14,783 nt of DNA from Clostridia bacterium (lineage in GTDB: Bacteria; Bacillota; Clostridia; Oscillospirales; CAG-272): NCBI GenBank assembly GCA_017451975.1, contig JAFTNI010000188.1, positions 1-14,783 on the forward strand. The letters are read 5' to 3'. The position numbers and the translations under genes are program-made. Under the pieces are notes generated by a model. That model ran no database searches, was not told the DNA's origin, and saw nothing but the letters and a program-made list of their open reading frames with translations. The stretch's first letter is position 1. Every line of letters begins with the position of its first letter. This document shows, piece after piece, positions 6,361-13,795 of this stretch.

Positions 6361-8508
6361 TTATTCGGTTATTTCTACTATTTTCGCCATTTTTTCTTCT
6401 TCATAGGTAAAATCGGGCACGCACGGGGCGATGTAAACCGTGAATTTGCCGGGCTCCACCACGGTTTCTTCCCTGCGGTTCACAAGCGCAAGGTCGTCTG
6501 GCGTTACCGTGAAGCACACGCGCTTCGTTTCGCCGGGCTCAAGGTGAATTTTCTTAAAGCCTCTTAGGTTTATGCGCGGTGTCATAACCGAGCTGAAATG
6601 GTCTGTTATATAAAGCTGAACCGTTTCCTTTCCCGCCATTTTTCCTTTGTTCGTAACGTTTGCCGAAACGGTAAAGCTTTCGCCGTTTTTCACCGTGCGC
6701 TCGGAAACCTCCATATCGGAATATTCGTATTCCGTAAATGAAAGCCCGTAGCCGAAGGAAAGCAAAGCGCCCCTTTCTTCGTCGCAGTATCCGCCCCAGT
6801 GCCAGGAGGAATATCCGTTGTAGTAGCACGGGAGCGCACCGACAGAGCGCGGGTAGGAAATAGGCAGCTTGCCGCTCGGGTTAAACTTGCCCGATATAAG
6901 CTCGGCGGCGGCAAGCCCGCCGAGGTCGCTGCCGCAGAACATCTGCACAACGGCATCGGATTTTTCAAGCACATCGCCTATGCAAAGCGGCTTGCCCGTC
7001 ACCATAACGGTTACAAGCGGCTTACCCACAGCCTTCACGGCGGCGAGAAGCTCCGTTTGCTTGCCCGTAAGCTCAAGCTTCGCTCTGTCCTTCGCTTCGC
7101 CGTTTTGCGAAAGATCGTCACCAAGCACGAGCACAGTGAGGTCTGCGCTCTCCGCAAGGCGCACGGCTTCCGCTATATCTGCGCCCTCCTCGCCGGAAAC
7201 AGGGCAGCCAAGGCAATATTTTATTTCACTATCGGGAAAGATTTCGCGCATACCTGCAAGCACGGTGTAGCGGTCGTTTTTCATGCGCTTGTATTCCGCA
7301 GGCTCGCGGTGGCTCGTAAAGGTCCAGTCGCCGTATTGGTTTTCCATACCATTGGCGTTAGGGCCGATAACGGCTATACTTTTCGGCGCCTTTTCAGGTG
7401 AATTATCTATCGGAATAACGCCGTTGTTTTTGAGCAGTACAAGGCTTTCGCGTGTGAGCGCGTGGTTAAGCCTTCTGTGCTCCTTGCAGGCGATAACGCT
7501 TTTGGGCATACGCTCTTTCTCTTCAAAGAGCCCCAGCGCAAATTTCACGCGCAAAATGCGTCGCACAGCTTCGTCTATCGTTTCCATGGGAATATTGCCG
7601 CATTCCGCCTCTGCCACTGCGGCGTCTATAAATGCCACGGTGTTCATGCTCATATCGTTGCCCGCCGTTATGCCAAGACGCGCCGCTTCGCGCGCGTCTT
7701 GCGCCACGCGGTGCTTTGTGGATATCAGCTTATAATTGCAGTAGTCCGTCACCACAAATCCTTCAAAGCCAAGCTCGCCGCGCAGTATATCGGTAAGCAG
7801 CTCCCTGTGCGCCGTCATAGGCGTGCCGTCAAGCGTGCCGTAAGCCGTCATAACGGTGGAAGCACCCGCTTCAACCGCCTCCTTAAAGGGCGGCAGAAAA
7901 ACCTCGCGCACCTTGCGCATCGTCACTTCCGTATCGTAGGAATCGCGCCCGCCCGTCGCTTCGCCATAGCCAATGTAGTGCTTAGCGCAGGAGGCAACGA
8001 GCCCATCGCGCTCGTAGCCGCGTATTATAGCCGCGCCGAGCTTGCCTATGAGGTACGGGTCCTCGCCAAAGGTTTCGTCTACCCTGCCCCAGCGCGTATC
8101 GCGCGCGATGCAGAGCACAGGGGAAAACACCCAATCGAGCCCGTCGGCGTTTACTTCCTTTGCCGTTGCCGCGCCCATTTCCTCAATAAGCTCCTCGTTC
8201 CAAGAGCAAGCCATAGCAAGCTGTGAGGGAAATATCGTGGCAAAGGGGCGCCATGCGTGGCCGTGTATCGCATCTATGCCAAATATAGGGGGGATAGCGT
8301 GCTCCGTCGCTTTCGCCTTTTGGCGCAGTGCTTCAACTTCCTCGCCCATTATGGAAAGGTAAGAGCCGAGGTTTTCCTCGGAAAGCGCGGGAAATTCTTC
8401 CTTGTGCGCGCTCTTGTCCATTTGAAACATTTGCAATATTTTATCGCGAACGCTCATTTTTTCAAGCAATTCGCTTATTTTTCTTTCGTTTTCGGGTGTG
8501 ATCTTCAT
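6361..8508 (-). CDS. Glycoside hydrolase family 3 (beta-glucosidase/xylosidase-like)
   Basis: A 715-residue retaining glycosidase of the BglX-like GH3 type, which removes terminal beta-linked sugars from oligosaccharides. The N-terminal (alpha/beta)8 domain covers about 1-330. KH is at 176-177 (SCAKHYIGYGE). The nucleophile Asp is D255 in GFVVTDY. The C-terminal sandwich domain covers about 375-590, with NGEAKDR (Glu471) as the probable acid/base region and FGYGLSFTEYEYS at 585-597. A fibronectin-III-like domain follows (about 600-700). There is no signal peptide, so it acts in the cytoplasm on imported sugars. The ATG at 8508 was chosen because AAAGGAG sits 10 nt upstream. An in-frame ATG at 8535 has no ribosome site and lies at the predicted transcription start. 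The exact sugar preference cannot be read from the sequence, and no transporter sits next to it. Confidence 0.95.
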   Translation of the reverse strand: MKITPENERKISELLEKMSVRDKILQMFQMDKSAHKEEFPALSEENLGSYLSIMGEEVEALRQKAKATEHAIPPIFGIDAIHGHAWRPFATIFPSQLAMACSWNEELIEEMGAATAKEVNADGLDWVFSPVLCIARDTRWGRVDETFGEDPYLIGKLGAAIIRGYERDGLVASCAKHYIGYGEATGGRDSYDTEVTMRKVREVFLPPFKEAVEAGASTVMTAYGTLDGTPMTAHRELLTDILRGELGFEGFVVTDYCNYKLISTKHRVAQDAREAARLGITAGNDMSMNTVAFIDAAVAEAECGNIPMETIDEAVRRILRVKFALGLFEEKERMPKSVIACKEHRRLNHALTRESLVLLKNNGVIPIDNSPEKAPKSIAVIGPNANGMENQYGDWTFTSHREPAEYKRMKNDRYTVLAGMREIFPDSEIKYCLGCPVSGEEGADIAEAVRLAESADLTVLVLGDDLSQNGEAKDRAKLELTGKQTELLAAVKAVGKPLVTVMVTGKPLCIGDVLEKSDAVVQMFCGSDLGGLAAAELISGKFNPSGKLPISYPRSVGALPCYYNGYSSWHWGGYCDEERGALLSFGYGLSFTEYEYSDMEVSERTVKNGESFTVSANVTNKGKMAGKETVQLYITDHFSSVMTPRINLRGFKKIHLEPGETKRVCFTVTPDDLALVNRREETVVEPGKFTVYIAPCVPDFTYEEEKMAKIVEITE

Positions 8509-8541
8509 AAGAAAGAAACTCCTTTTTGTTTTCATAAGTGA

Positions 8542-8570
8542 AGTATATCATTTTTAAAAGAAAAAATCAA
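8542..8570 (-). promoter_or_regulatory. Promoter of the GH3 gene
   Basis: On the minus strand, TTGATT (complement of 8565-8570) is followed by 17 nt and TATACT (complement of 8542-8547). The predicted start is near 8535, leaving a 27-nt leader to the ATG at 8508. This supports the shorter protein start. No operator-like repeat or catabolite site is evident around it. Confidence 0.7.
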
Positions 8571-8582
8571 CATTATTATGGA

Positions 8583-8609
8583 AAATAAAAATGCACCTAT
8601 ACAGGTGCA
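8583..8609 (-). terminator. Intrinsic terminator after the XRE regulator
   Basis: TGCACCT (8592-8598) and AGGTGCA (8603-8609) form a 7-bp stem with loop ATAC. Read leftward, TTTTTATTTT follows. It lies 10 nt after the xre stop and separates it from the GH3 promoter. Confidence 0.85.
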
Positions 8610-8618
8610 AAATATCAT

Positions 8619-8831
8619 TTATTTTTCTGCTAAACCCAAAATATAATCCGATGAAACACCATAATATTCGCAAATGCGTATCATATCCTCAATAGAAGGC
8701 TCGGTCTTCCCCGTTTCGATATAGGAAAGCTTTCGCTGGGTTATTTTCAAATCTTTCGCCACTTCCGATTGGCTTTTTTTCACGGGCAGATCCTCGCGAA
8801 GCTCCCGTATGCGCTCATACCACATTTTCAT
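8619..8831 (-). CDS. XRE/Cro-type helix-turn-helix regulator
   Basis: A 70-residue DNA-binding protein made almost entirely of one HTH_3 domain: SQSEVAKDLKITQRKLSYIE (about 21-40) is the helix-turn-helix, followed by TGKTEPSIEDMIRICEYYGV and the typical end SSDYILGLAEK. No effector or peptidase domain is attached. ATG at 8831 is the start: AAGGAG (complement of 8841-8846) is 9 nt upstream, whereas the in-frame TTG codons at 8840 and 8837 abut it. Such small Cro-like proteins often act as autorepressors next to mobile or stress genes. It is divergent from the coiled-coil gene, with only 41 nt between the starts. I see no clear operator repeat in that gap and only a poor promoter (TTGCGC-16-CATAAT, 8853-8880). 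Confidence 0.93.
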   Translation of the reverse strand: MKMWYERIRELREDLPVKKSQSEVAKDLKITQRKLSYIETGKTEPSIEDMIRICEYYGVSSDYILGLAEK

Positions 8832-8872
8832 ATGCAACAACTCCTTGATAAAATTATGACCTAGCTGATACG

Positions 8873-9226
8873 ATGCGCAAAGCAGTTCTTTTATATGATG
8901 AAAGAGTTTTCCGTGGCGAAGTTGTACGAGGAATAGATAACATCAATAAATCCTTGGAACATCTTAATCAAACAATGGCGATAGTGGTGGATTGCTTGGG
9001 CGAAATTAATCAAAGCATTAACAGAGTTGCCCTCGAAATCAACGGTGTCGCTAATCAAATTCACAGCATGAACAGTGATATTAAAGAACTTGGCGGAAGC
9101 ATACTCGATGAGCAGAAAAAATCCGCGCAAGAAACGCAAGCAATGAGATACACTACGGAAGCAATCAACGAAAGCCAAGAAATTTTAAACCGCCATATAA
9201 ACGATATACGCAATAAACTCAATTAA
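8873..9226 (+). CDS. Coiled-coil protein, probably the 3' remnant of a longer gene
   Basis: The 117 residues are rich in Asn, Gln, Ser and Ile, and heptad-like from about 18 to 115 (e.g. INKSLEHLNQTMAIVVDCLG, then SINRVALEINGVANQIHSMN). There is no signal peptide, membrane helix or catalytic motif. I cannot name a family with confidence. The frame is open upstream from 8852 (reading NYDLADT before the Met) until a TAA at 8849-8851. The ATG at 8873 has no ribosome binding site and there is no other start codon in that stretch. That suggests the 5' part of a larger protein, probably with N-terminal membrane or linker sequence, has been lost at a junction near the xre ribosome site. It is more AT-rich than its neighbours. 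It ends before a good terminator. Whether it is expressed is unclear. Confidence 0.6.
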   Translation: MRKAVLLYDERVFRGEVVRGIDNINKSLEHLNQTMAIVVDCLGEINQSINRVALEINGVANQIHSMNSDIKELGGSILDEQKKSAQETQAMRYTTEAINESQEILNRHINDIRNKLN

Positions 9227-9232
9227 TCCCCT

Positions 9233-9258
9233 GCCCCGCCTCCAGGCGGGGCTTATTA
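9233..9258 (+). terminator. Intrinsic terminator after the coiled-coil gene
   Basis: GCCCCGCC (9233-9240) pairs perfectly with GGCGGGGC (9245-9252), loop TCCA, then TTATTATATT. The T-tract is interrupted, but the stem is very stable and lies 7 nt after the stop codon. Confidence 0.75.
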
Positions 9259-9294
9259 TATTGGCATCGATCTGCTCTTTTTCCTTATTCCATC

Positions 9295-9323
9295 TTGCGT
9301 TTTTCCTGTTTTCGGTGTATAAT
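9295..9323 (+). promoter_or_regulatory. Promoter of the phosphatase-kinase pair
   Basis: TTGCGT (9295-9300), 17 nt, TATAAT (9318-9323). The predicted start is near 9330, giving a 27-nt leader with GGAGG before the ATG at 9357. This also rules out a longer protein starting at 9261. Confidence 0.7.
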
Positions 9324-9356
9324 AAAAACATCAAAGTCCCAACGGAGGTTCACATT

Positions 9357-10142
9357 ATGGAAAAATATCTTGAATTTGCAAAAGAAGTTGCGCGCGGCGC
9401 AGGTGAAATAACAAGAAAATATTTCAGCGGCGAAAACGGCGCAGGCTATAAATACGACCAGACTATAGTTACAAAGGCAGATACGGAAATCAATACGTAC
9501 CTTATCAGCCGTGTGCGCGAGGTATTCCCCACCCACGCAGTAGACGGAGAGGAAGAACAGTTCGGCTCTTCCGAATACATCTGGGTTTGCGACCCCGTAG
9601 ACGGCACGGCGATGTATGCGCGCCATATTCCCGTTTCCGTTTTCTCGCTCGCGCTTGTGAAAGATGGCAAGCCTATTGTCGGCGTTATATACGATTCATT
9701 TACAGATAATATGTACTGCGCTACGCTCGGCGGCGGCGCCTTCCTCAACGGCGAGCCCATACATGTAAACGCGCTCCCCTTCTCGGGTATGCGCACCATA
9801 GTTAACCTCGATATGTGGCCCGATGCGGAATATAACCTTTGGGAGGTTTACCGCGAGCTCGGCAAAAAGACCTATCTCGTTGGGCTTGGCAGCATAATCA
9901 ACGCGGCGGCGCGTGTTGCAAACGGCGATTTCACAGCGGCAATATACCCCGGCACGAAACACAAAAACTGCGATATAGCCGCGGCAAAAATCATAGTTGA
10001 AGAAGCAGGCGGCAAGGTAACCGACCTTTTCGGGTGCGAACAGCGCTACGACGGCGATATAAACGGCGCGCTTATAACAAACGGCGTTGTTCACGCCGAG
10101 GCGCTTGAGATCATAAAAGAGCATATGATTTCCAATAAATAA
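9357..10142 (+). CDS. Inositol monophosphatase family protein
   Basis: A 261-residue Mg-dependent phosphatase of the IMPase/FBPase superfamily. All metal-site motifs are present: DGEEEQFG (63-70, Glu65/66), WVCDPVDGTAMY (76-87, Asp79 and Asp82 with the Gly-Thr pair), and NCDIAAAKIIVEEAGGKVTD (204-223, Asp206). The WDxAA motif here has NCD in place of WD, a tolerated variation. Bacterial relatives include SuhB-type inositol phosphatases, CysQ-type PAP phosphatases and histidinol-phosphate phosphatases, and the sequence alone does not choose among them. ATG at 9357 was chosen because GGAGG lies about 8 nt upstream and the IMPase fold begins directly. The frame extends back to 9261, but that part contains the promoter. 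It is followed after 11 nt by a P-loop kinase, so it is the first gene of a two-gene operon. Confidence 0.92.
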   Translation: MEKYLEFAKEVARGAGEITRKYFSGENGAGYKYDQTIVTKADTEINTYLISRVREVFPTHAVDGEEEQFGSSEYIWVCDPVDGTAMYARHIPVSVFSLALVKDGKPIVGVIYDSFTDNMYCATLGGGAFLNGEPIHVNALPFSGMRTIVNLDMWPDAEYNLWEVYRELGKKTYLVGLGSIINAAARVANGDFTAAIYPGTKHKNCDIAAAKIIVEEAGGKVTDLFGCEQRYDGDINGALITNGVVHAEALEIIKEHMISNK

Positions 10143-10153
10143 GGCGGTATACA

Positions 10154-10744
10154 ATGAGTAAAATTATAACCATAAGCCGCGAATACGGCAGCGGCGGCAA
10201 ATATATAGGCGAGCTTACGGCAAAAAAGCTCGGTATTCCCTTTTACGATAAAGAGATAATGGAAAAGATAGCCGAAGAAACGGGCTTTGTGCGCGAATTT
10301 GTGGAAAAGCTGGCGGAGTACGCCCCCTCGGGCAGCATTTTCGCCTACGCCTTCGTGGGCAGAAACCGCGCGGGTGAATCTATAGAAGATTACATTCACG
10401 CCGCGCAAAGAAAAATTATTCTCGAGCTTGCAGAAAAAGGCGATTGCGTTATAGTGGGCCGTTCGGCAGACTATATATTAAAAGGAAAGCACGAAACCGT
10501 AGACGTTTTCATTCACGGCGATATGGCGGCGAAAACAGAGCGAGTTTGCCGCTTTCACGGCGTTTCCCCCGCCGACGCGGAAAAGCTCCTGCGCGATACA
10601 GATAAAAAACGCAGCGTAAACTACAAATATTACACGGGCGAAACATGGGGCGAGGCAAAAAACTACACGCTCACGCTCAACAGCACAAAAATAGGCATAG
10701 AAAGATGCGCCGATATAATAGCGGAAATATACAAGAATACATAA
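10154..10744 (+). CDS. Cytidylate kinase-like P-loop protein
   Basis: A 196-residue nucleotide kinase-like protein of the Cytidylate_kin2 type. The N-terminus ITISREYGSGGKYIGELTAK (5-24) carries the P-loop variant GSGGK typical of this family, in place of the classic GxxxxGKS/T. GDCVIVGRSADYIL (about 96-109) is the family's second conserved block, and RDTDKKRSVNYKYYTGETWG (about 146-165) matches the Arg/Lys-rich lid region. These proteins resemble CMP kinase but are separate from the housekeeping Cmk, and their substrate is generally unverified. A GGCGG-type ribosome site precedes the ATG. It starts 11 nt after the phosphatase stop, so cotranscription is very likely. It ends before a strong two-way terminator. 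Confidence 0.9.
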   Translation: MSKIITISREYGSGGKYIGELTAKKLGIPFYDKEIMEKIAEETGFVREFVEKLAEYAPSGSIFAYAFVGRNRAGESIEDYIHAAQRKIILELAEKGDCVIVGRSADYILKGKHETVDVFIHGDMAAKTERVCRFHGVSPADAEKLLRDTDKKRSVNYKYYTGETWGEAKNYTLTLNSTKIGIERCADIIAEIYKNT

Positions 10745-10791
10745 AAAAGCGCGCGAAAGCACACCGCCGCGCGGGTTACACATCTCAGAAT

Positions 10792-10821
10792 AAAAAACGG
10801 AGGCAAAAGCCTCCGTTTTTT
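10792..10821. terminator. Bidirectional intrinsic terminator
   Basis: CGGAGGC (10798-10804), loop AAAA, GCCTCCG (10809-10815), flanked by AAAAAA on the left and TTTTTT on the right. It terminates the kinase operon rightward and the lipoprotein gene leftward, whose TAA (10820-10822) lies within the T-run. The left half recurs at 14509-14525. Confidence 0.93.
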
Positions 10822-12289
10822 ATTGCCATGACACTTTCATATATTCGAAAGCCGCCTTCTCTGTTTCTGCCCCGAGGGCAGCAAGCCATTCTTCCGAGGG
10901 GCTTTGCCCCGTGGCAACGGCAGAAATATATTTTTCATTTACATCTGCCCATTCATTATAATACGCCATATCGAAAACCGCCGAGCAAATTATTTCATCG
11001 ATTACAACGGAACTATCTGTATCAAATACTTTGAAATACTTATATTCATCGCAATATGAACTATATACTTTGGCAGTGCGGTTTGTGAAAGCCCAAAGGA
11101 AATCGCCCATAAGCTTCGCGCTTTTTCCGCTATCGATAACAAACAATATATTCGGCTTTTTATTCATATGGCTTGCATATTCCGCCTGTGCCGAAGAAAG
11201 CTTGGGCATAGGCATAATTCCGAATTGTGCTTTCTCCTCATAATATCCGTTAATATCGCCAAGCGTGCCGCAAGCAAAAAGAGCTTCACCGCTTTTAAAG
11301 CTCTCCTTTACCGCCGAATGCTCGAGCACTCGCGTTGAACCATCGGCGTAAATTTCCGCCAGCTTTTCCGTAACCTCATAAGCGCTGGCTGTAAAGCCGT
11401 GGGTAAACGTGCTCTTACCGTTTTCTGCATCTGCTCTGTTAACGTATTTCTGCCCCGCGCCGAAATAAAGCGCAGCAATACCGCCTTTGGCAGATATTAA
11501 GCCGCAAGCCCCCGTTTCGCTCGCCGCAACCTTAGAAAGTGCCAAAAGCTTATCGAGAGTCCATTCGTTGGTATATAAATAATCGTAAAAATCTATATTT
11601 TTCAGGGAATCAGATTTTTCTTTCACGGCTTTGTTAAAAAATGCCGCGCTCATAGTATCTATGTTTTCCAAAGCAAAAACACCCTCTACGCCATAGCCCG
11701 CGCCATCTTCCATCATTCCCGTGGTTATACTTTCGCTCCATAGCGTCTCGCCGAAATCGAGAAAAAGGCTGTTTACATCGCGGCAATATTTCGCGCTCAC
11801 CGTGCCATAAGGTGCATATATAAAATCTATTGTGCCGTTTCCCGATGCAAGCGTTTCTTCTATGGCCTTCATTGTCATCTTTACAATTTCGATTTTTCCG
11901 TTGCATATTTGGTAAATAAAATCGTCCCTTTCTTTGATTTTTTCGTTCACCAAAGCAGAGGAACTTTCGTTTTCGCAAAATCCCGTGCCCGCCAAACCGT
12001 CAAAGTCGGTAGGTATTGCAAAAGTAAATGTTTCGCCAAGCAAATTGATATCTTCTATCTTCCTTTTCGTCGGCGCGGGAGGCTCGCCTGCCGCGGAAGA
12101 TGTGCCCGTTTGCGATAAATCTGAGCTTTGCGAAGCAGACGTTGCCTTGCTTGCCGAAGTACCCAAGGTAAGCAAGGCTGAATTTGACGTTTTAACAGAG
12201 CTATTTGAAGCACCGCCGTTCCCTGCGCACTAAGTGAGCAAAAGCGCACACACCAGAGCCGCGGCAAGCAAATTTCGAATTTTTTTCAT
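10820..12289 (-). pseudogene. Extracellular solute-binding lipoprotein interrupted by an amber codon at the lipobox
   Basis: The start ATG at 12289 has AAAGGAG just upstream and encodes a lipoprotein signal, MKKIRNLLAAALVCALLLT. Codon 20 is TAG (12230-12232) and codon 21 is Cys, followed by AGNGG. The remaining frame is open to the TAA at 10820, about 470 codons. After the Cys comes a Ser/Thr/Ala-rich linker of about 55 residues. Then there is a family 1-type periplasmic-binding fold: ETFTFAIPTDFDG, EWTLDKLLALSK, ESFKSGEALFACGTL and AQFGIMPMPKLSSAQAEYAS. These proteins capture sugars or peptides for ABC importers, but no permease genes are nearby. A TCG (Ser) to TAG change would restore a normal L-T-S-C lipobox. 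The next possible start (TTG at 12175) lacks a ribosome site and would yield a protein without signal or anchor. It could be a recent nonsense mutation, a sequencing error or a suppressed stop. It follows the serpin gene by 57 nt. Confidence 0.82.
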
Positions 12290-12309
12290 AATATCTCTCC
12301 TTTGGGCGG

Positions 12310-12343
12310 AAGTGTAATAGAGGCTTTCGCCCCTATTACACTT
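12310..12343 (-). promoter_or_regulatory. Long hairpin between the serpin and lipoprotein genes
   Basis: AAGTGTAATAG (12310-12320) pairs perfectly with CTATTACACTT (12333-12343). After one mismatch, GGC/GCC extends the stem around the loop TTTC. It starts 3 nt after the serpin stop and ends 5-10 nt before the ribosome site of the next gene. No T-run follows leftward, so it is not a standard terminator. It could act as an RNA stability or processing element that separates expression of the two genes, or as a DNA dyad operator. Confidence 0.6.
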
Positions 12344-12346
12344 TTA

Positions 12347-13795
12347 TCAAGATTTCGTGGGGTTGTTTATAACACCTGCAAAAAGCGGCACGTTATTTTC
12401 CGTAATAACCGTGAAGGCAAACGGTCTATCGAATTTTGCAATTTTGGAGCCTCCTAAGCAAACAGAGCCAAGAGTATACCCCGCCGCCACGCAGCCATTT
12501 TCGTCTATAGTTATTCTTGCGCCGTGGTCTATTTCGCCAACAAACAAATTATCGATATCTGTAAGCGGCGTGAAATCCGCCTTACCTTCTTCAAAAATAT
12601 CTGTTACACCAAGGTTTTTGAGCGCACCTATAATATCGTTTTCCTCAAGAATATCGAATTTTGGCACTAATACGTCGTAAACCGTTTCTTTCGTATTTTC
12701 CCATGCATGGGGATTGGATATGAATGCGAGATATTCTTTGTCGCGAAGCAAATCCTCCACGGTATATTCCCTGTTCGGCAGCACGAATATCATGCTTCCG
12801 CCGTTTTCAAATTTCTTTTCGATGGCAATAAATTTTTTACCGACGTATTCCGTTACCGCAACGTAATACTCGCAAAGATATTCGCATTTTACAGCTTCCT
12901 TATTGCTCACGCAAAATGTCATTTCCTTAGTGTCTGCTTCGTTGAATGCAAACTTCCAAGCGTCTGCAAAATAAATCGTAGAAGCTAAAGCAAGCACTGT
13001 TTCTTCCGTAAGCTGCCAATCCATTTCCATATCCTCGAGCAAGCCCTTTGTCTGCCCGTGAACCCAATCTTTTATGGAGTTCACGTAAGCTTCATCGTTA
13101 AAATTGCCGCTATAAGAGGAAGTATGGTAAAGCGTGCCCAAAGTTTTAAAAAGCTCGGGGTTAAAAAATTCATCATATTTCTCGTTTGCCCATACGGAAT
13201 TGGCTATAAGGGTAGTGCCCTCCTCCCCGGGTTTATGGGAAATGTTCCAAAGCGCGTTTGCGTTTTCGCGCACGGCTTCAATATTTTCCTCGCCCAAAAG
13301 CGCCAATATCTGCCTGCGGCTTTCGCCGCCCGTCATTTCCGCAAGCATCGCAAGAGCCATATATACGTTTGCGGGGGAATAGACCGTGTTTTCTCCCTTT
13401 TCCGTTTTCAGCATTTCGGCAAGGCTCGCTTTGTAGAAAGCCTCTATGCCGCCATGCTCGGCGTAATATTCGTAAAATGGCGCCATATCCACACCGTCAT
13501 CACGGTAAGCCGCTTCGCATATATTAAAGCCGTTCTTATCTGCTATGCCGGCATAAATGTGGCTCGCGCCCGTGCCGCCCGTGCCGCCCGTGCTGCCGGA
13601 GGTGCCGTCAACACCGTAACCTAACCCTCCCAGCCCTCTTATAACCGCGCCAAGAATTATGCAGAGCGCGAGGCAAGCCGCTATGCTGGAAATCCACAGC
13701 TTCCTTGTATATTTTTTCTTTTTCGGGTTTCTTGCTCTTTCTATAAGGTCGTCATCTATTTCGTTCATAAGCTCTAAAAAATGAGTGTTTTTCAT
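12347..13795 (-). CDS. Membrane-anchored serpin coupled to an ECF sigma factor
   Basis: A 482-residue protein. Residues 1-32 form a short cytoplasmic segment (MKNTHFLELMNEIDDDLIER, then a basic RNPKKKKYTRK). A single transmembrane helix spans about 34-55, and a Gly/Thr/Ser linker about 62-78. A serpin fold follows (about 115-482): YSPANVYMALAMLAEMTGGE (139-158), NSVWANEKYDEFF (199-211), WVHGQTKGLLED (244-255), LASTIYFADAWKFAF (270-284) and the signature FDRPFAFTVI (455-464). The reactive loop hinge reads DENGCVAAGYT (431-441): the expected Glu and Gly are present, but P14 is Cys and P9 is Tyr. Serpins trap serine or cysteine proteases irreversibly, and gut bacterial examples inhibit host elastase. 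Its ATG overlaps the sigma factor TGA (ATGA), which indicates translational coupling. This is the gene position and topology of an anti-sigma factor, so I infer a sensor role. It could instead be only a surface inhibitor regulated by the sigma factor. Confidence 0.93.
   Translation of the reverse strand: MKNTHFLELMNEIDDDLIERARNPKKKKYTRKLWISSIAACLALCIILGAVIRGLGGLGYGVDGTSGSTGGTGGTGASHIYAGIADKNGFNICEAAYRDDGVDMAPFYEYYAEHGGIEAFYKASLAEMLKTEKGENTVYSPANVYMALAMLAEMTGGESRRQILALLGEENIEAVRENANALWNISHKPGEEGTTLIANSVWANEKYDEFFNPELFKTLGTLYHTSSYSGNFNDEAYVNSIKDWVHGQTKGLLEDMEMDWQLTEETVLALASTIYFADAWKFAFNEADTKEMTFCVSNKEAVKCEYLCEYYVAVTEYVGKKFIAIEKKFENGGSMIFVLPNREYTVEDLLRDKEYLAFISNPHAWENTKETVYDVLVPKFDILEENDIIGALKNLGVTDIFEEGKADFTPLTDIDNLFVGEIDHGARITIDENGCVAAGYTLGSVCLGGSKIAKFDRPFAFTVITENNVPLFAGVINNPTKS
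13568..13594 (-). repeat. 9-bp tandem repeat in the serpin linker
   Basis: Three copies of GCCCGTGC(C/T) occur head to tail (13568-13576, 13577-13585, 13586-13594), encoding Gly-Gly-Thr-type units in the linker between the membrane helix and the serpin fold. Because the unit is a multiple of three, slippage would change the linker length by whole tripeptides without breaking the frame. Confidence 0.8.

Noticed and set aside
6799..8226. Overlapping plus-strand open frames of 100-254 codons
   Set aside because: They are shadows of the GH3 glycosidase on the minus strand.
8509..8535. Nine-residue N-terminal extension of the GH3 protein
   Set aside because: The upstream ATG lies at the predicted transcription start without a ribosome site. 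AAAGGAG fits only the ATG at 8508.
9261..9356. Hydrophobic N-terminal extension of the phosphatase (possible signal peptide)
   Set aside because: This stretch contains the promoter (9295-9323), and GGAGG is placed for the ATG at 9357.
10741..10780. CGCGCG-containing dyad after the kinase gene as a first terminator
   Set aside because: The pairing is low-complexity with a long loop and no T-run. The hairpin at 10798-10815 is the real terminator.
12173..12175. TTG as a genuine start of the binding protein
   Set aside because: It lacks a ribosome site, and a protein from here would lose the signal peptide and lipobox that are clearly encoded upstream.
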